From positions 6,510,001-6,574,000 of the forward strand of contig NZ_CP107976.1 of the NCBI RefSeq assembly GCF_036099295.1: a DNA stretch of 64,000 nucleotides, in the 5' to 3' direction. Positions 32,536 through 41,887 of the stretch are shown here, one piece after another. This DNA comes from Streptomyces sp. NBC_00358. Lineage in GTDB: Bacteria > Actinomycetota > Actinomycetes > Streptomycetales > Streptomycetaceae. How positions within the stretch are numbered: the first letter of the stretch is position 1; every line of letters begins with the position of its first letter. The notes under the pieces were generated by a model that saw only the letters and a program-made list of their open reading frames with translations, had not been told where the DNA came from and made no database searches. The translations under genes and the position numbers were made by a program.

Positions 32536-32553
32536 CCCGTGGTTCCCGCGGCC

Positions 32554-33948
32554 TCAGTTCGTGACCGTGAACCAGGTGGCGCGGGACTTCTTCCACTCGT
32601 CGTGGGTGAGGTCCTTGGCCTCCGTGCCGTCGCCGTACAGATCGGCGGAACCGTCGTCCGTGATCAGCTGGGCGCGGGCGCCGGACACGGTGAGGTCGGG
32701 GACGTCGACGACCGCCTCCCAGCCGCCGGGGTCCGAGGTGGGCAGGTCCAGGCGCTTGACCGGCGCGTGCGCCGGGTCGCCGTCCCAGGAGTAGAGGGCG
32801 TACGGGTCCGAGTTGTCGTCGGCGGCCCAGGAACCGGCCACGATCAGGTACTGGTTCGAGGCGTTCTTGCGGATGTCGCGGATCGCCAGACCGCCGAGGT
32901 CGAGTTCGATCGGCGTGCCGAAGGTGGCCGCCGTGCCGCTGCTCAGCACCTTGTCGAAGTTGGTGACCGGCACGATGAGGGCCTTGCCGCCGGTCACCGC
33001 GGGGGACAGCGGGGCGCGGAAGCCGACGTAGGCCGTGGTCGTCGAGCCCGGCGCGAACTCCAGGCCCTCCACGTTGAACCCGTTGATCTCCTTGGGGATC
33101 TGGCCGTCCGCGGTGCCCGCCGCGAAGCCGTAGCGGTTGCCGTTCGCCTTGTCCCAGGCGACGAGGTTGTCCCGCAGCTTCTTGTACGAACGGCCGTACG
33201 CCAGGGCGGTCGAGGCGCCGGAGCCGGTCACCGTGGTGGTGAAGACGGTGTTGCGGTCCGCCTTGTACTCGCCGTCCTTGTTGTTGCCCAGCGAGCCCGT
33301 CCAGTAGATCGTGTCGCCGACGCGGGTGGCGCCCTCGATGTCGATCTCCTTGGAGGCGCCGATGTTCGAGGAGAAGTCCCACGTCCTGACCGGCGCGCCC
33401 GACACCGAACGGTCGTACAGGCGAAGGACGTTGGACTCGTCGTCCGCGACGATCGTGTAGCCGCCGCCCGCGTCGACGGCCGCCGAGGCGTCGCTGGACC
33501 CGGTGAAGTACCGGCTGTCGGAGGCGTATTGGACGGCGGCCGACGCGGCGTAGTGCAGCGTCTTGGTGGCCGTCTGGCCGTCGACCCCGGTCACCTTCAC
33601 GGTGAGGTCGGTGTAGCCCTGGGCGCGCGCCGCGACCACGACCTTGCGGGTGGCGCCCGTGCCGGTGACGCTGACGTCCGCCGTGGTCGCCACCGCGGTC
33701 TTGCTGCTCTTGGTGACGGTGACGGTGAGCGCGCCGGCGTCGGCCCCGCTCTGCGCGACGGTCACGTTCACGGCCGGATCGGCGGTCGCGCCCACCGCGC
33801 CCGACAGATACGCGGCCGACAGCGAAAGGCTCGGCGTGCCGTAACTCGCCGCCTGCGCCTGGCTTCCCAGACTCACGGCCGTGAGCGTCAGCACGCCACC
33901 GATCAGGGCGACTGTCCTGCGGCCTGAGGAGAAAACGTAGTCCTGCAC
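32554..33948 (-). CDS. secreted DUF3616-like protein
   Basis: A 464-residue secreted protein of unknown reaction. The GTG start at 33948 has AAAGGG 5 nt upstream. A signal peptide (VQDYVFSSGRRTVALIGGV, cleavage near AQAA, about residue 30) is followed by an Ig-like segment rich in Thr/Val (AGALTVTVTKSSKTAVATT), then a domain resembling DUF3616: EIDIEGATRVGDTIYWTGS, NRYGFAAGTADG, FNVEGLEFAPGSTTTAYVGFRAPL, GLAIRDIRKNASNQYLIVAG. The pattern of DIEG and EGL..AP repeats suggests a beta-propeller that could bind ligand outside the cell. It ends with ATWFTVTN. No enzyme residues can be named. Confidence 0.82.
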   Translation of the reverse strand: MQDYVFSSGRRTVALIGGVLTLTAVSLGSQAQAASYGTPSLSLSAAYLSGAVGATADPAVNVTVAQSGADAGALTVTVTKSSKTAVATTADVSVTGTGATRKVVVAARAQGYTDLTVKVTGVDGQTATKTLHYAASAAVQYASDSRYFTGSSDASAAVDAGGGYTIVADDESNVLRLYDRSVSGAPVRTWDFSSNIGASKEIDIEGATRVGDTIYWTGSLGNNKDGEYKADRNTVFTTTVTGSGASTALAYGRSYKKLRDNLVAWDKANGNRYGFAAGTADGQIPKEINGFNVEGLEFAPGSTTTAYVGFRAPLSPAVTGGKALIVPVTNFDKVLSSGTAATFGTPIELDLGGLAIRDIRKNASNQYLIVAGSWAADDNSDPYALYSWDGDPAHAPVKRLDLPTSDPGGWEAVVDVPDLTVSGARAQLITDDGSADLYGDGTEAKDLTHDEWKKSRATWFTVTN

Positions 33949-34102
33949 GGGGACCCTTTCGTCGGCTCTGCGTCGACGAGAAGGCTGAGCTGTGATCGCC
34001 AACTCCGTACTGCGCGAACGCGTCCACGGAGTGAACACTTCCGGTCGCCGCGGGCACGCTGCCCGGCGATGCCGAATCCTGTCCGCCGACTCCCCTTCCC
34101 GG

Positions 34103-34465
34103 TCAGGGAGTTGGAGTCGTGCCGAGCGAGCGTTCGGCGACCGACGCCAGGTGGGCGGTGAAGACCTCACGCGCGTCCGGCGCGAGCGTGCGCAACGCCA
34201 CCATCGCCGTGATCATGACGTCGCACAGTTCCGACCGGACGTCGTCCCAGGTGTGGCTCACGCCCTTGCGCGGGTTCTGGCCCGTCGCGCCGATCACCGC
34301 CTGGGCGACCTCGCCGACCTCCTCCGACAGCTTCAGCACGCGCAGCAGCAGGCCCTCCCGGCCGCCGTGCGCCCGGTCGGCGTCCAGCCAGGCGCACAGC
34401 CGGCCGATCGTGTCCCAGAGGTCCTCGTCCTGCCCGGCCGGGTCGTCCGGAGTGTGGTCGGTCAT
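34103..34465 (-). CDS. MazG-like nucleotide pyrophosphohydrolase
   Basis: A 120-residue all-alpha NTP pyrophosphohydrolase of the MazG-like superfamily. The metal-binding pattern is visible: KLSEEVGEVAQAVIG (ExxE) and later RSELCDVMITAMVAL (ExxD). Such proteins hydrolyse dNTPs or other nucleotides to monophosphates and pyrophosphate, usually as house-cleaning enzymes. ATG 34465 (MTDHTPDD) is preferred over a frame extension upstream. It lies 88 bp after the DoxX-like gene on the same strand and is not obviously co-regulated. Confidence 0.85.
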   Translation of the reverse strand: MTDHTPDDPAGQDEDLWDTIGRLCAWLDADRAHGGREGLLLRVLKLSEEVGEVAQAVIGATGQNPRKGVSHTWDDVRSELCDVMITAMVALRTLAPDAREVFTAHLASVAERSLGTTPTP

Positions 34466-34553
34466 GGACCGAGCCTCCCCCGACTCCGCGGGGCCGACCC
34501 CTGTTTCGCCGGGCGAGGGCCGTCTCCTCATCACCGGGCGAGGGGCCCGGCTC

Positions 34554-35099
34554 CTACTCGTCGAACAGGGCTTCCTGCTCGCCCTCCCGCGCCCTGCGCA
34601 CCCGGTTGTTCCGCATGCCCACGACGACCGCGGTGACGGCCGCCGTCGTACCGAGGGCGATCGGCACCATCCAGCCGCGGTTCACCGCGTGGCCCAGCAG
34701 ATGGTCGAGGGACAGCCGGCCCGGACCCGTCACCGCGAGGCCCGCCGCCGCCAGGCCGAGCGACGCCGTGTACTCGTAGCCACCGCTCATTGCGAAGAAC
34801 CCGTTCGGTACGTGCACCGCCGCCGCGCCGGCCATCGCACCGGCCGCCGCGGCGCCGGCCGCGGGTGTGGCGAGCCCCAGCGCCAGCAGGGTGCCGCCGC
34901 CCGCCTCCGCGAGGCCCGCCGCCCGGGCGCTCGCCTTCCCCGGCGAGTAGCCCATGGCCTCCATGGCCGCCCCGGTGCCTTCGATGCCGCCTCCGCCGAA
35001 CCAGCCGAACAGCTTCTGCGCTCCGTGCGCGGCCAGTACGCCGCCCGTGCTCAGACGGAGCAGCAGCAGTCCCAGATCACGCCGGTCGATACAGGTCAC
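34554..35099 (-). CDS. DoxX-family membrane protein
   Basis: A 181-residue integral membrane protein with four predicted helices. Family marks are LGLLLLRLSTGGVLAAHGAQKLFGWFGG at the first helix and GGGTLLALGLATP at the second. DoxX-like proteins are linked to membrane redox or thiosulfate metabolism, but most, like this one, have no proven role. GTG at 35099 follows GGGAG. It is divergent from the NTF2-like gene across 132 bp. Confidence 0.85.
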   Translation of the reverse strand: MTCIDRRDLGLLLLRLSTGGVLAAHGAQKLFGWFGGGGIEGTGAAMEAMGYSPGKASARAAGLAEAGGGTLLALGLATPAAGAAAAGAMAGAAAVHVPNGFFAMSGGYEYTASLGLAAAGLAVTGPGRLSLDHLLGHAVNRGWMVPIALGTTAAVTAVVVGMRNNRVRRAREGEQEALFDE

Positions 35100-35231
35100 G
35101 GTGACTCCCAGTGCAGACAGCGGCAACGGTTCCCTCCCGGGTGTCCACCGTCGCACCGATCGGACGGGCCCGGCCTGCCCGCGCGGCCGTTCGGGTGGCG
35201 GCCCCGGGGGACCGGTGTGAATCTGGCTGCC

Positions 35232-35558
35232 ATGACGATTCAGGCAGCGAAGCTCAGCGACCCGGCCGTCCGGGCCTTCGTCTCCGCGGTGAACGCCCAT
35301 GACCGCAACGCCTTCGAGGCGCTTCTCGCGCCGGGCGCCACGATGTCCGACGACGGCTCCGACCGTGACCTCGACGACTGGACCGACCGGGAGATCTTCT
35401 CCTCCCGCGGCCACATGGACGTCGACAACGAGTCCGCCGGCGGGCGTCGCCTCATCGTGCGGTACCGCAACGACACCTGGGGCGAGATGAAGACGAGGTG
35501 GAGCTTCACCGTCGACGACGGCGGCAGGATCAGCCGCTTCGAGACCGGCCAGGCGTAG
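35232..35558 (+). CDS. SnoaL/NTF2-like small protein
   Basis: A 108-residue protein with the cone-shaped NTF2 fold: DPAVRAFVSAVNAHDRNAF, then LLAPGATMSDDGSDRDLDDW and strands RRLIVRYRNDTWGEMKTRWSF. The family includes ketosteroid isomerase-like enzymes and ligand-binding proteins; no catalytic set is evident. ATG 35232 was chosen because GAATCT, a -10-like hexamer, ends 7 nt before it and there is no ribosome site (leaderless). No partner gene nearby. Confidence 0.8.
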   Translation: MTIQAAKLSDPAVRAFVSAVNAHDRNAFEALLAPGATMSDDGSDRDLDDWTDREIFSSRGHMDVDNESAGGRRLIVRYRNDTWGEMKTRWSFTVDDGGRISRFETGQA

Positions 35559-35723
35559 CGGTCCGAGGGGAACGCGAGGCGGATCGCCGAAGGCCGCTCA
35601 CCGCCGCGCGGTCGACGGGGTCGACGGCGTGCTCGGACGGTGAGCGGCCCGGAGACGTGCGGGGCACGCACGGGCGGTGCGTGCGGGAGGCGCCAACGGC
35701 CGCGGTGGCCCCGCGGGTTCAGT

Positions 35724-35743
35724 GGCCCGGGGCCGGCCGGGCC
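35724..35743 (-). terminator. hairpin after the MacB-like ATPase gene
   Basis: GGCCCGG and CCGGGCC form a 7-bp stem with a 6-nt loop, 9 bp beyond the ATPase stop codon. GGGTTCAGT is repeated on both sides (35716 and 35748). Confidence 0.5.
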
Positions 35744-35751
35744 CCGTGGGT

Positions 35752-36528
35752 TCAGTAGCCCTGAGCGGCGCCCTGACCGGCGCCGTACTGCTGCGCGTAC
35801 TGCTCCCGCTCCGGCGCCTCGGCGGCCGGACGAGGGGCGGCGCGGTGGGCGCCGGCCTGCTCGGTCAGGCTGATCTGCCCGGCCTTGATGGTCGCGAGCC
35901 GCGGAGCGCGGCGGGCGATGGACGAGTCGTGGGTGACCATGATGAAGGTCAGCCCGTACTCGTGCCACAGCCCTTCTAGCAGTCCCATGATGTCGTCGCG
36001 GGTGCCTTCGTCGAGGTTGCCGGTCGGCTCGTCCGCGAGCAGCACCTTCGGCTTCTTGACCAGCGCGCGGGCGATGGCGACCCGCTGCTGCTGCCCGCCG
36101 GACAGCTCGGTCGGGACGTGCGTCAGCCGCTCGCCCAGACCGACCGAGCGCAGCGCCTCGGCGGCCCGGTCGCGCCGCTCGGCGGGCTTCACCCCCAGCG
36201 GGACGAGGGCGGTCTCGACGTTCTCCTGCGCGGTCAGTGTCGGGATGAGGTTGAACGACTGGAAGATGATGCCGATCTTCTCGGCACGCAGCCGGGTCAG
36301 CTTGGCCTCGCTGATCGAGGCCAGGTCCACGCCGTCCAGCACGACACTGCCGGAGGTCGGCCGGTCGAGACCGCCGATCATCTGGAGCAGCGTCGACTTG
36401 CCGCCGCCGGTGGGGCCCTGGATGACGAGCTGGTCGCCGTCCTCGATGGCGAGGTCGACGCCGCGCAGCGCCTCGACCGTCTCCTTGCCCCGCGTGTAGC
36501 GCTTGGTGACGCCGGTGAGCTTGTACAT
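35752..36528 (-). CDS. MacB/LolD-type ABC ATPase
   Basis: A 258-residue ATPase of the LolD/MacB branch. Walker A GPTGGGKS, Q-loop FQSFNLIPTLTAQENVE, signature LSGGQQQR, Walker B VLLADEPTGNLD, H-loop MVTHDSS. A Gln/Ala-rich C-terminal tail (REQYAQQYGAGQGAAQGY) follows the domain. It works with the FtsX-like permease encoded 92 bp upstream on the same strand. MacB-type pairs use the mechanotransmission mode and export peptides, antibiotics or lipoproteins; the cargo here is unknown. Confidence 0.92.
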   Translation of the reverse strand: MYKLTGVTKRYTRGKETVEALRGVDLAIEDGDQLVIQGPTGGGKSTLLQMIGGLDRPTSGSVVLDGVDLASISEAKLTRLRAEKIGIIFQSFNLIPTLTAQENVETALVPLGVKPAERRDRAAEALRSVGLGERLTHVPTELSGGQQQRVAIARALVKKPKVLLADEPTGNLDEGTRDDIMGLLEGLWHEYGLTFIMVTHDSSIARRAPRLATIKAGQISLTEQAGAHRAAPRPAAEAPEREQYAQQYGAGQGAAQGY

Positions 36529-36620
36529 GAGGTTTCTCCGAGGATGAAGGGGTGGGGCGCCGCGGCCCGGGGGGAGTGGCCGCGGCGCCCCGGCTCAAGG
36601 GGTGTGGCCCGAGGTGCGGG

Positions 36621-38087
36621 TCAGGAGACGCTGCGGAGCGCGTCCGCCGGGCGCATCCGGGAGGCGCGCCAGCCGCCCATCGCGCCGGCGATCAGACCGC
36701 CGGTGATGGCCAGGCCCGCGGCGAGCGCGATGGTGGTCAACGAGACGGGCGCGGTGAGCGCGATGTCGATCGTGTTCTTGGCCGCGGAGGCCGCCTGCTG
36801 GCCGGGACCGCCGCCACCGGGGCCGCCGCCCATGCCACCGCCGCCGGTGGAGCCGAGCTCCGCCGTCAGCTTCGGGCTGATCGCGGTGACGGTGTAGGCC
36901 GCGCCGAGACCGAGGGCGATACCGAGCACGCCGCCGAGCAGTCCGTTCACGATCGACTCGCCGACGACCTGCCGGGTGACCTTGCGGGACGGCCAGCCCA
37001 GGGCCTTCAGGGTGCCGAACTCGCGCACCCGGCGGGAGACGGCGGAGGAGGTGAGCAGCGCCGCGACCAGGAACGCGGCGATCAGGACCGCGATGGAGAG
37101 CCACTTGCCGACGCTCGTCGCGAGGTTCGAGGCGGTCGACAGCGAGCCGGAGACGGTGCTCGCGAGGTCGGCGGAGGTGGTGACCGTCGTCCCGGAGATG
37201 TTCTTCTGGATGGTCGACTTGACCGTGGCGATCTGCTTCGAGTCGGTCGCCTTGACGTAGATCGTGGTGACCTTGTTCTTGGCGTCACCGAGCGTCTGGG
37301 CCTGCTTCAGCGGCAGGTAGACGTCGGTGGTCGACTCGCTGCTGTCGGGCGTCGCGATGCCGATGACCGTGTACTTGGTGCCGGAGATCTTGAAGGTCTT
37401 GCCGACCGTGTACTTGTTCTGCTTGGCGTACGACTTGCTGACCACGGCGACCTTCGCGCTGGTCTGCGCGGCCGTGAACGTCCTGCCTGTGGTGATCTTC
37501 GAGGTGGCCAGCGGGCCGAGGTCCTGGTGGGTCACGTCGACGCCGGCGACGGAGTAGGAGTTCACATCGAAGGAGGCGCCGCCGCCCTGCACCTGCGGCG
37601 CACCGGTGCCGCCGCTGCTCTGGCCGCCGGGTCCGCCCTGCTGGCCGGAGCCCGACGTCGTGGACTTCGCCTTGCCCTGGGTGAAGGAGCCGTTGACCTT
37701 GGTGACGTTCAGGCTGAGCGCGCCCACCGCGCTCGACACGCCCTTCTGCGCGGCGACCTCGGTGACGAGCGAGGACTTCAGGGACTGTCCGCCCTGGGTC
37801 ATCACCCGGTCCGAGCTCTGTGTCTTGCTGCTGCTCGACTTGGCGTCGAAATCGAACTTCGGGCGGCCCGAGGAGTTGCCCGTCGGAGCGGTCCGGGCCT
37901 TGGTGACCGTCATGTCCGTGCCGAGCCCGTACAGCGACTTCAGGACCTTGCCCTGGGCCTGCTGCATGCCGGCCGACACCGAGTTGACGGTGATGACCAG
38001 CGCGATTCCGAGCGCCAGACCCAGGGCGATCACCAGCGCCGCCTTCTTGCGCCGGCTCAGCTCACGCTTGAGATAGATGCCAAACAT
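36621..38087 (-). CDS. FtsX/MacB-like ABC permease
   Basis: A 488-residue permease with the MacB topology: one helix near the N-terminus (KKAALVIALGLALGIALVITV), a large extracellular domain of about 290 residues, and three helices at the C-terminus (IAVLIAAFLVAALLTS; SIVNGLLGGVLGIALGLG; ITGGLIAGAMGG) ending ALRSVS. The outer domain contains a Gly/Gln-rich insert (GSGQQGGPGGQSSGG). ATG 38087 follows TGAGGAACGGG; the longer open frame upstream lacks a ribosome site. It is first in the operon with the ATPase gene. Confidence 0.9.
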   Translation of the reverse strand: MFGIYLKRELSRRKKAALVIALGLALGIALVITVNSVSAGMQQAQGKVLKSLYGLGTDMTVTKARTAPTGNSSGRPKFDFDAKSSSSKTQSSDRVMTQGGQSLKSSLVTEVAAQKGVSSAVGALSLNVTKVNGSFTQGKAKSTTSGSGQQGGPGGQSSGGTGAPQVQGGGASFDVNSYSVAGVDVTHQDLGPLATSKITTGRTFTAAQTSAKVAVVSKSYAKQNKYTVGKTFKISGTKYTVIGIATPDSSESTTDVYLPLKQAQTLGDAKNKVTTIYVKATDSKQIATVKSTIQKNISGTTVTTSADLASTVSGSLSTASNLATSVGKWLSIAVLIAAFLVAALLTSSAVSRRVREFGTLKALGWPSRKVTRQVVGESIVNGLLGGVLGIALGLGAAYTVTAISPKLTAELGSTGGGGMGGGPGGGGPGQQAASAAKNTIDIALTAPVSLTTIALAAGLAITGGLIAGAMGGWRASRMRPADALRSVS

Positions 38088-38448
38088 CCCGTTCCTCAAA
38101 GGTTCTTGGCGCCCCAGTGGGCGCGGCCACAAGCTATGGAGAAACCTTTGAGCCGGGCTGAGCAAGAGATGTGTGAGGGCTGAGAATCCGGACCCCGGAA
38201 TCAATATTGGGTCAGACAGCCCGTTCTCAGGCTTTCGAGGGCTCATTGCCAGGAAACGTCTGTTGGGTGGGCCCGCGGGGCAGAACGGCGGGCCCGCCTC
38301 GGCGCATCTCCCGGTGGGACGGTGGACGGTGTCCAGCGAGGCGGGCCCGTCCCCGCACGCCCTGTTTTGCCGCCGTTTTGGAATCGGCGTTCCTTCTCTT
38401 TATGACCCCGCTGTCAGGCTTCTCGGAGAGACTTTGTACGGTCCCGGG
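38088..38448. other. intergenic region between divergent permease and carboxypeptidase genes
   Basis: A 361-bp spacer that must hold the promoters of the efflux pair (leftward) and the carboxypeptidase (rightward). The rightward -10-like TACGGT is at 38437-38442. The segment 38190-38230 is relatively AT-rich (TCAATATTGGG). I see no gene, RNA or clear operator here. Confidence 0.5.
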
Positions 38449-39645
38449 ATGCGTGATTCTTCCGGGCTCTCCCGCCGTGCCGCTCTTGGCCTCGCCGCCG
38501 CCGTGCCCCTCGCCGCCACGACGGCCACGACCGCGTACGCCGCGACGACGATCGGCGGTGCGAGACTGGCCCGCGCCGGGATCCAGACGAACGGGGCGAC
38601 GGGGCTGCCCAAACGGCTCACCGCCCGCTCCTGGGTGGTCGCGGACCACACCACCGGCGAGGTGCTCGCCTCGTACAACGCGCACCGGCGTCTCGCGCCC
38701 GCCTCCACCCTGAAGATGCTCTTCGCCGACGTCGTGCTGAAGAAGTTCGATCGCGCCGAGACGTACAAGGTGACCGACGCCGACCTCGCCGACGTTCCCT
38801 CGGGCTCCAGCCTCGTCGGTGTGAAGCCCGGCATCACGTACACCGTCGAGCAGTTGTGGCAGGGCGTCTTCCTGCGCTCCGGCAACGACGCGGTGCACGT
38901 GCTCAGCCACATGAACGGCGGCATCGCGGCCACGGTCGCCGAGATGCAGGCCCTGGCCAAGGACCTGCAGGCCCTGGACACCCATGTGATCAGCCCCGAC
39001 GGCTTCGACCACAAAGGCCAGCTGTCGTCCGCGTACGACCTGACGCTCTTCGCCCGGCACGGTCTCGCGGACGCCGACTTCCGCGGCTACTGCTCGACGA
39101 AGACCGCGGACTTCCCGGCCGGGGGCAAGAAGACCTTCCAGATCCAGAACACCGACCGCCTGCTGACGGGCGCGTGGGGCGTGCGCCCGTACGACGGTCT
39201 CATCGGGGTGAAGAACGGCTACACCAGCCACGCCGGCAACACCTTCACCGGCGCCGCGACCCGCGACGGGCGGACCCTGCTCGTGACGGTGATGCACCCG
39301 AAGAGCGGCGGCAGCGGTGTCTACGAGGAGACGGCCCAGCTCTTCGACTGGGGCTTCGGGAAGGGAGCGCACGCCGAGCCGGTCGGCACGCTGGTCGATC
39401 CGCTGAGCGAGGGCGGCGCGAGCGCGAAGCCCACGCGGAAGGCGGCGAAGGCCGCGGCGGGAGCTCCGGCCGCGGCCTCGGCCACGAAGACGGACGGCCC
39501 GCCGTGGGGGCTGGTCGGCGGGGCGGGGGCGGCGGTCGCTCTCCTCGCGGGCGGCGCGCTGGCGCTGCGCAACCGCAGGAGGCGGTCCGCCCGGGAGGCC
39601 GTGGAGGAGCCGGTCGAGGCGGAAGGCCACCGCGGGCGCCGATGA
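38449..39645 (+). CDS. D-alanyl-D-alanine carboxypeptidase (S11, DacA-like)
   Basis: A 398-residue cell-envelope penicillin-binding protein trimming the terminal D-Ala of peptidoglycan stem peptides. A twin-arginine-like signal (SRRAALGLAAAVPL) opens the protein. The SxxK motif is Ser86-TLK, the SxN motif lies in LRSGNDAVHVL, and the third motif reads KNG (GVKNGYTSHAG) in place of the common KTG. A Lys/Ala-rich linker then leads to a C-terminal membrane helix (GAGAAVALLAGGALALR) and RNRRRR tail, so the enzyme is anchored at the outer face. ATG 38449 follows TACGGT by 6 nt without a ribosome site (leaderless). Confidence 0.92.
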   Translation: MRDSSGLSRRAALGLAAAVPLAATTATTAYAATTIGGARLARAGIQTNGATGLPKRLTARSWVVADHTTGEVLASYNAHRRLAPASTLKMLFADVVLKKFDRAETYKVTDADLADVPSGSSLVGVKPGITYTVEQLWQGVFLRSGNDAVHVLSHMNGGIAATVAEMQALAKDLQALDTHVISPDGFDHKGQLSSAYDLTLFARHGLADADFRGYCSTKTADFPAGGKKTFQIQNTDRLLTGAWGVRPYDGLIGVKNGYTSHAGNTFTGAATRDGRTLLVTVMHPKSGGSGVYEETAQLFDWGFGKGAHAEPVGTLVDPLSEGGASAKPTRKAAKAAAGAPAAASATKTDGPPWGLVGGAGAAVALLAGGALALRNRRRRSAREAVEEPVEAEGHRGRR

Positions 39646-39909
39646 CGGGGACAGCCGCTCCGCGGTCCGGTGCACACCTCGCGTGCGAGGTCCGCCCCCA
39701 CCCGGGCCACGGAGCGACTGCCACCTCCCCCTCGGTGTGGACCGTGGTCGTACCGAAGTCGTGTGCTCCAAGTGTGAAGCTCTGACGGGGGAGATGCCGA
39801 GCATAGGCGCATCAACGGCTTATATGGTCCGGAGATTCAGCTTCCGTTTGTGAGGGTTGAGCCGTTGACCAGTTCTTGGTGAACCACGGGCGCTCGCCGT
39901 ACGTATCCG

Positions 39910-40677
39910 TCAGCCGCGTCCGACGTAGGGCATGGCCGTCGCCAGCACCGTCGCGAACTGCACGTTGGCCTCCAGCGGCAGCTCGGCCATGTGCCGCACC
40001 GTGCGCGCCACGTCGGCCACGTCCATCACCGGTTCGACCGCCAGCTCACCGTTCGCCTGGGGGGTTCCGGTCCGCATCCGCTCGGTCATGTCGGTGGCCG
40101 CGTTGCCGATGTCGATCTGCCCGCAGGCGATCCGGTACGGACGCCCGTCCAGGGACAGCGACTTGGTCAGGCCGGTCAGCGCGTGCTTGGTCGCGGTGTA
40201 GGCGATCGACCGGGGGCGGGGCGTGTGCGCCGAGATCGAGCCGTTGTTGATGATCCGGCCGCCCTGCGGGTCCTGCTCCTTCATCTGCCGGTACGCCGCC
40301 TGCGCGCACAGGAACGCGCCGTTCAGATTGGTGTCGACGACATGCCGCCAGGCCTCGTACGACAGCTCTTCGAGGGGCACACCACCGGGACCGAACGTTC
40401 CGGCGTTGTTGAACAGCAGGTCGAGGCGCCCGAACCGGTCGCGCGCGGCGGCGAAGAGGGCGGCCACCTCGTCGGGGCGCGACACGTCCGTGCGGACGGC
40501 GAGCGAGGGGGCCCCGGGCACCAGGGCCGCCGTCTCCTCCAGGGTCTGTGTCCGGCGCCCGGCGAGCACCACCGACCAGCCGGTGCGCAGCAGTTCGGCG
40601 GCGACCGCGCGGCCGATGCCGGAGCCCGCCCCGGTCACCGTCGCGATCTTCGTCTGCGGGGGATTCTTGGCGTTCAT
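39910..40677 (-). CDS. classical short-chain dehydrogenase/reductase
   Basis: A 255-residue NAD(P)-dependent oxidoreductase. The cofactor motif is TGAGSGIGRAVAAEL, NNAG is present, the catalytic Ser is in NNGSISAHTPRP and Tyr/Lys in AYTATKHALTG. LAGRRTQTL indicates preference for NADP. Substrate unknown. A -10-like TACGCT lies 8 nt before the ATG. It is followed by its own spacer and is the only gene in its unit. Confidence 0.9.
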   Translation of the reverse strand: MNAKNPPQTKIATVTGAGSGIGRAVAAELLRTGWSVVLAGRRTQTLEETAALVPGAPSLAVRTDVSRPDEVAALFAAARDRFGRLDLLFNNAGTFGPGGVPLEELSYEAWRHVVDTNLNGAFLCAQAAYRQMKEQDPQGGRIINNGSISAHTPRPRSIAYTATKHALTGLTKSLSLDGRPYRIACGQIDIGNAATDMTERMRTGTPQANGELAVEPVMDVADVARTVRHMAELPLEANVQFATVLATAMPYVGRG

Positions 40678-40796
40678 GCGCCCGCAGCGTAGGGGAGGGG
40701 AGCCGCCGCGTCCGGCATCGGACGCATCGGACGCGGCGGGGCCGGCGGAGGCCGGCGGGGGCCGCCGGGAAACGGCGGCCCGGACCGGTGCGCGTC

Positions 40797-41807
40797 CTAC
40801 GCGTTCGCCTCGCCGGGGTAGCGGACGCCGATGCCGTCCCGGATCGCGTCGAGGGTCCGCATCACGGCGAGCGTGCCGTCGAGCGGGACGAGCGGGGACT
40901 CGGTCTCGCCTGCGCGCAGGGCCCGCATCACCTCGGCGGCCTCGTGCTTGAGGCTGTTGCGCGGACCCGAGGCGGGGTCGGCGCGGAAGGTCTCCGGCTC
41001 GCGGCCGTCGCGGTGCAGGACGAAGTGGTCCGGGAAGAAGAAGCCGTCCGGGAGGTCGATGCGGCCCGCGGAGCCCGTGACGGAGGCGGCGACGGGGGTG
41101 CCGCCGTTGATGGAGCAGTGCACCGAGGCGAGAGCGCCGCTCTCATAGGAGAGCAGTGCACCCGTCTGGAGATCGACGCCCTCGTCGGAGAGCACCGCTC
41201 TCGCGACGATGTCCGAGGGCTCCCCGAGCAGCAGTTGAGCGAACGACACCGGGTAGACGCCGAGATCGAGCAGCGCGCCGCCGCCCTGCGCCGGGTCCCG
41301 CAGCCGGTGCGAGGGCGGGAACGGTCCCGCGAGACCGAAGTCGGCCTGCACCGTGCGCACTTCACCGATCACACCGTCGTCGACGAGCGACTTCAGCCGC
41401 CCGACCAGTGGATTGCAGTACATCCACATGGCCTCCATCAGGAAGCGGTCGTGCCGCCGGGCGAGGGCGACCAGCTCCTCGGCCTCCCGCGCGTTCAGCG
41501 TGAACGCCTTCTCGCACAGCGCATGACGGCCCGCCTCCAGGCACATCCCGGCGGCCGCCCGGTGCGCCGAGTGCGGGGTGGCGACGTACACGATGTCGAC
41601 GTCCTCGTCGGCGGCCAGCGACGCCCAGTCCCCGTACGCCCGCGGAATCCCGAACCGCTCCGCGAACGCCTTCGCCGAGGCGTCCGTCCGTGAGGCGACG
41701 GCCACCACCTCGGCGTCCGGCATGTCCACCAGATCCGCGGTGAACGCCGCGGCGATCCCGCCGGTCGCAAGAATTCCCCACCGCACGCGTTCGCGCTCGC
41801 CCGTCAT
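40797..41807 (-). CDS. Gfo/Idh/MocA-family oxidoreductase
   Basis: A 336-residue NAD(P)-dependent dehydrogenase, closest in look to trans-1,2-dihydrobenzene-1,2-diol / D-xylose dehydrogenase types. The N-terminal Rossmann domain starts VRWGILATGGIAAAF; VATPHSAHRAAAGMCLEAGRHALCEKAFTLN holds the EKP-like motif, here EKA. The C-terminal domain has MEAMWMYCNPLV and GGGALLDLGVYPVSFAQ. ATG 41807 has AAGGGGCGG upstream; a longer frame start is unlikely. The substrate cannot be told; a sugar or aldose is probable for the family. Confidence 0.88.
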   Translation of the reverse strand: MTGERERVRWGILATGGIAAAFTADLVDMPDAEVVAVASRTDASAKAFAERFGIPRAYGDWASLAADEDVDIVYVATPHSAHRAAAGMCLEAGRHALCEKAFTLNAREAEELVALARRHDRFLMEAMWMYCNPLVGRLKSLVDDGVIGEVRTVQADFGLAGPFPPSHRLRDPAQGGGALLDLGVYPVSFAQLLLGEPSDIVARAVLSDEGVDLQTGALLSYESGALASVHCSINGGTPVAASVTGSAGRIDLPDGFFFPDHFVLHRDGREPETFRADPASGPRNSLKHEAAEVMRALRAGETESPLVPLDGTLAVMRTLDAIRDGIGVRYPGEANA

Positions 41808-41887
41808 GCCCGCCCCTTGATCCGTGACCCCGAACACGCTGTTCGAACTGAGAGCATAGGGGGCGCGTCTTCAGGAGAGGGGGGCAC

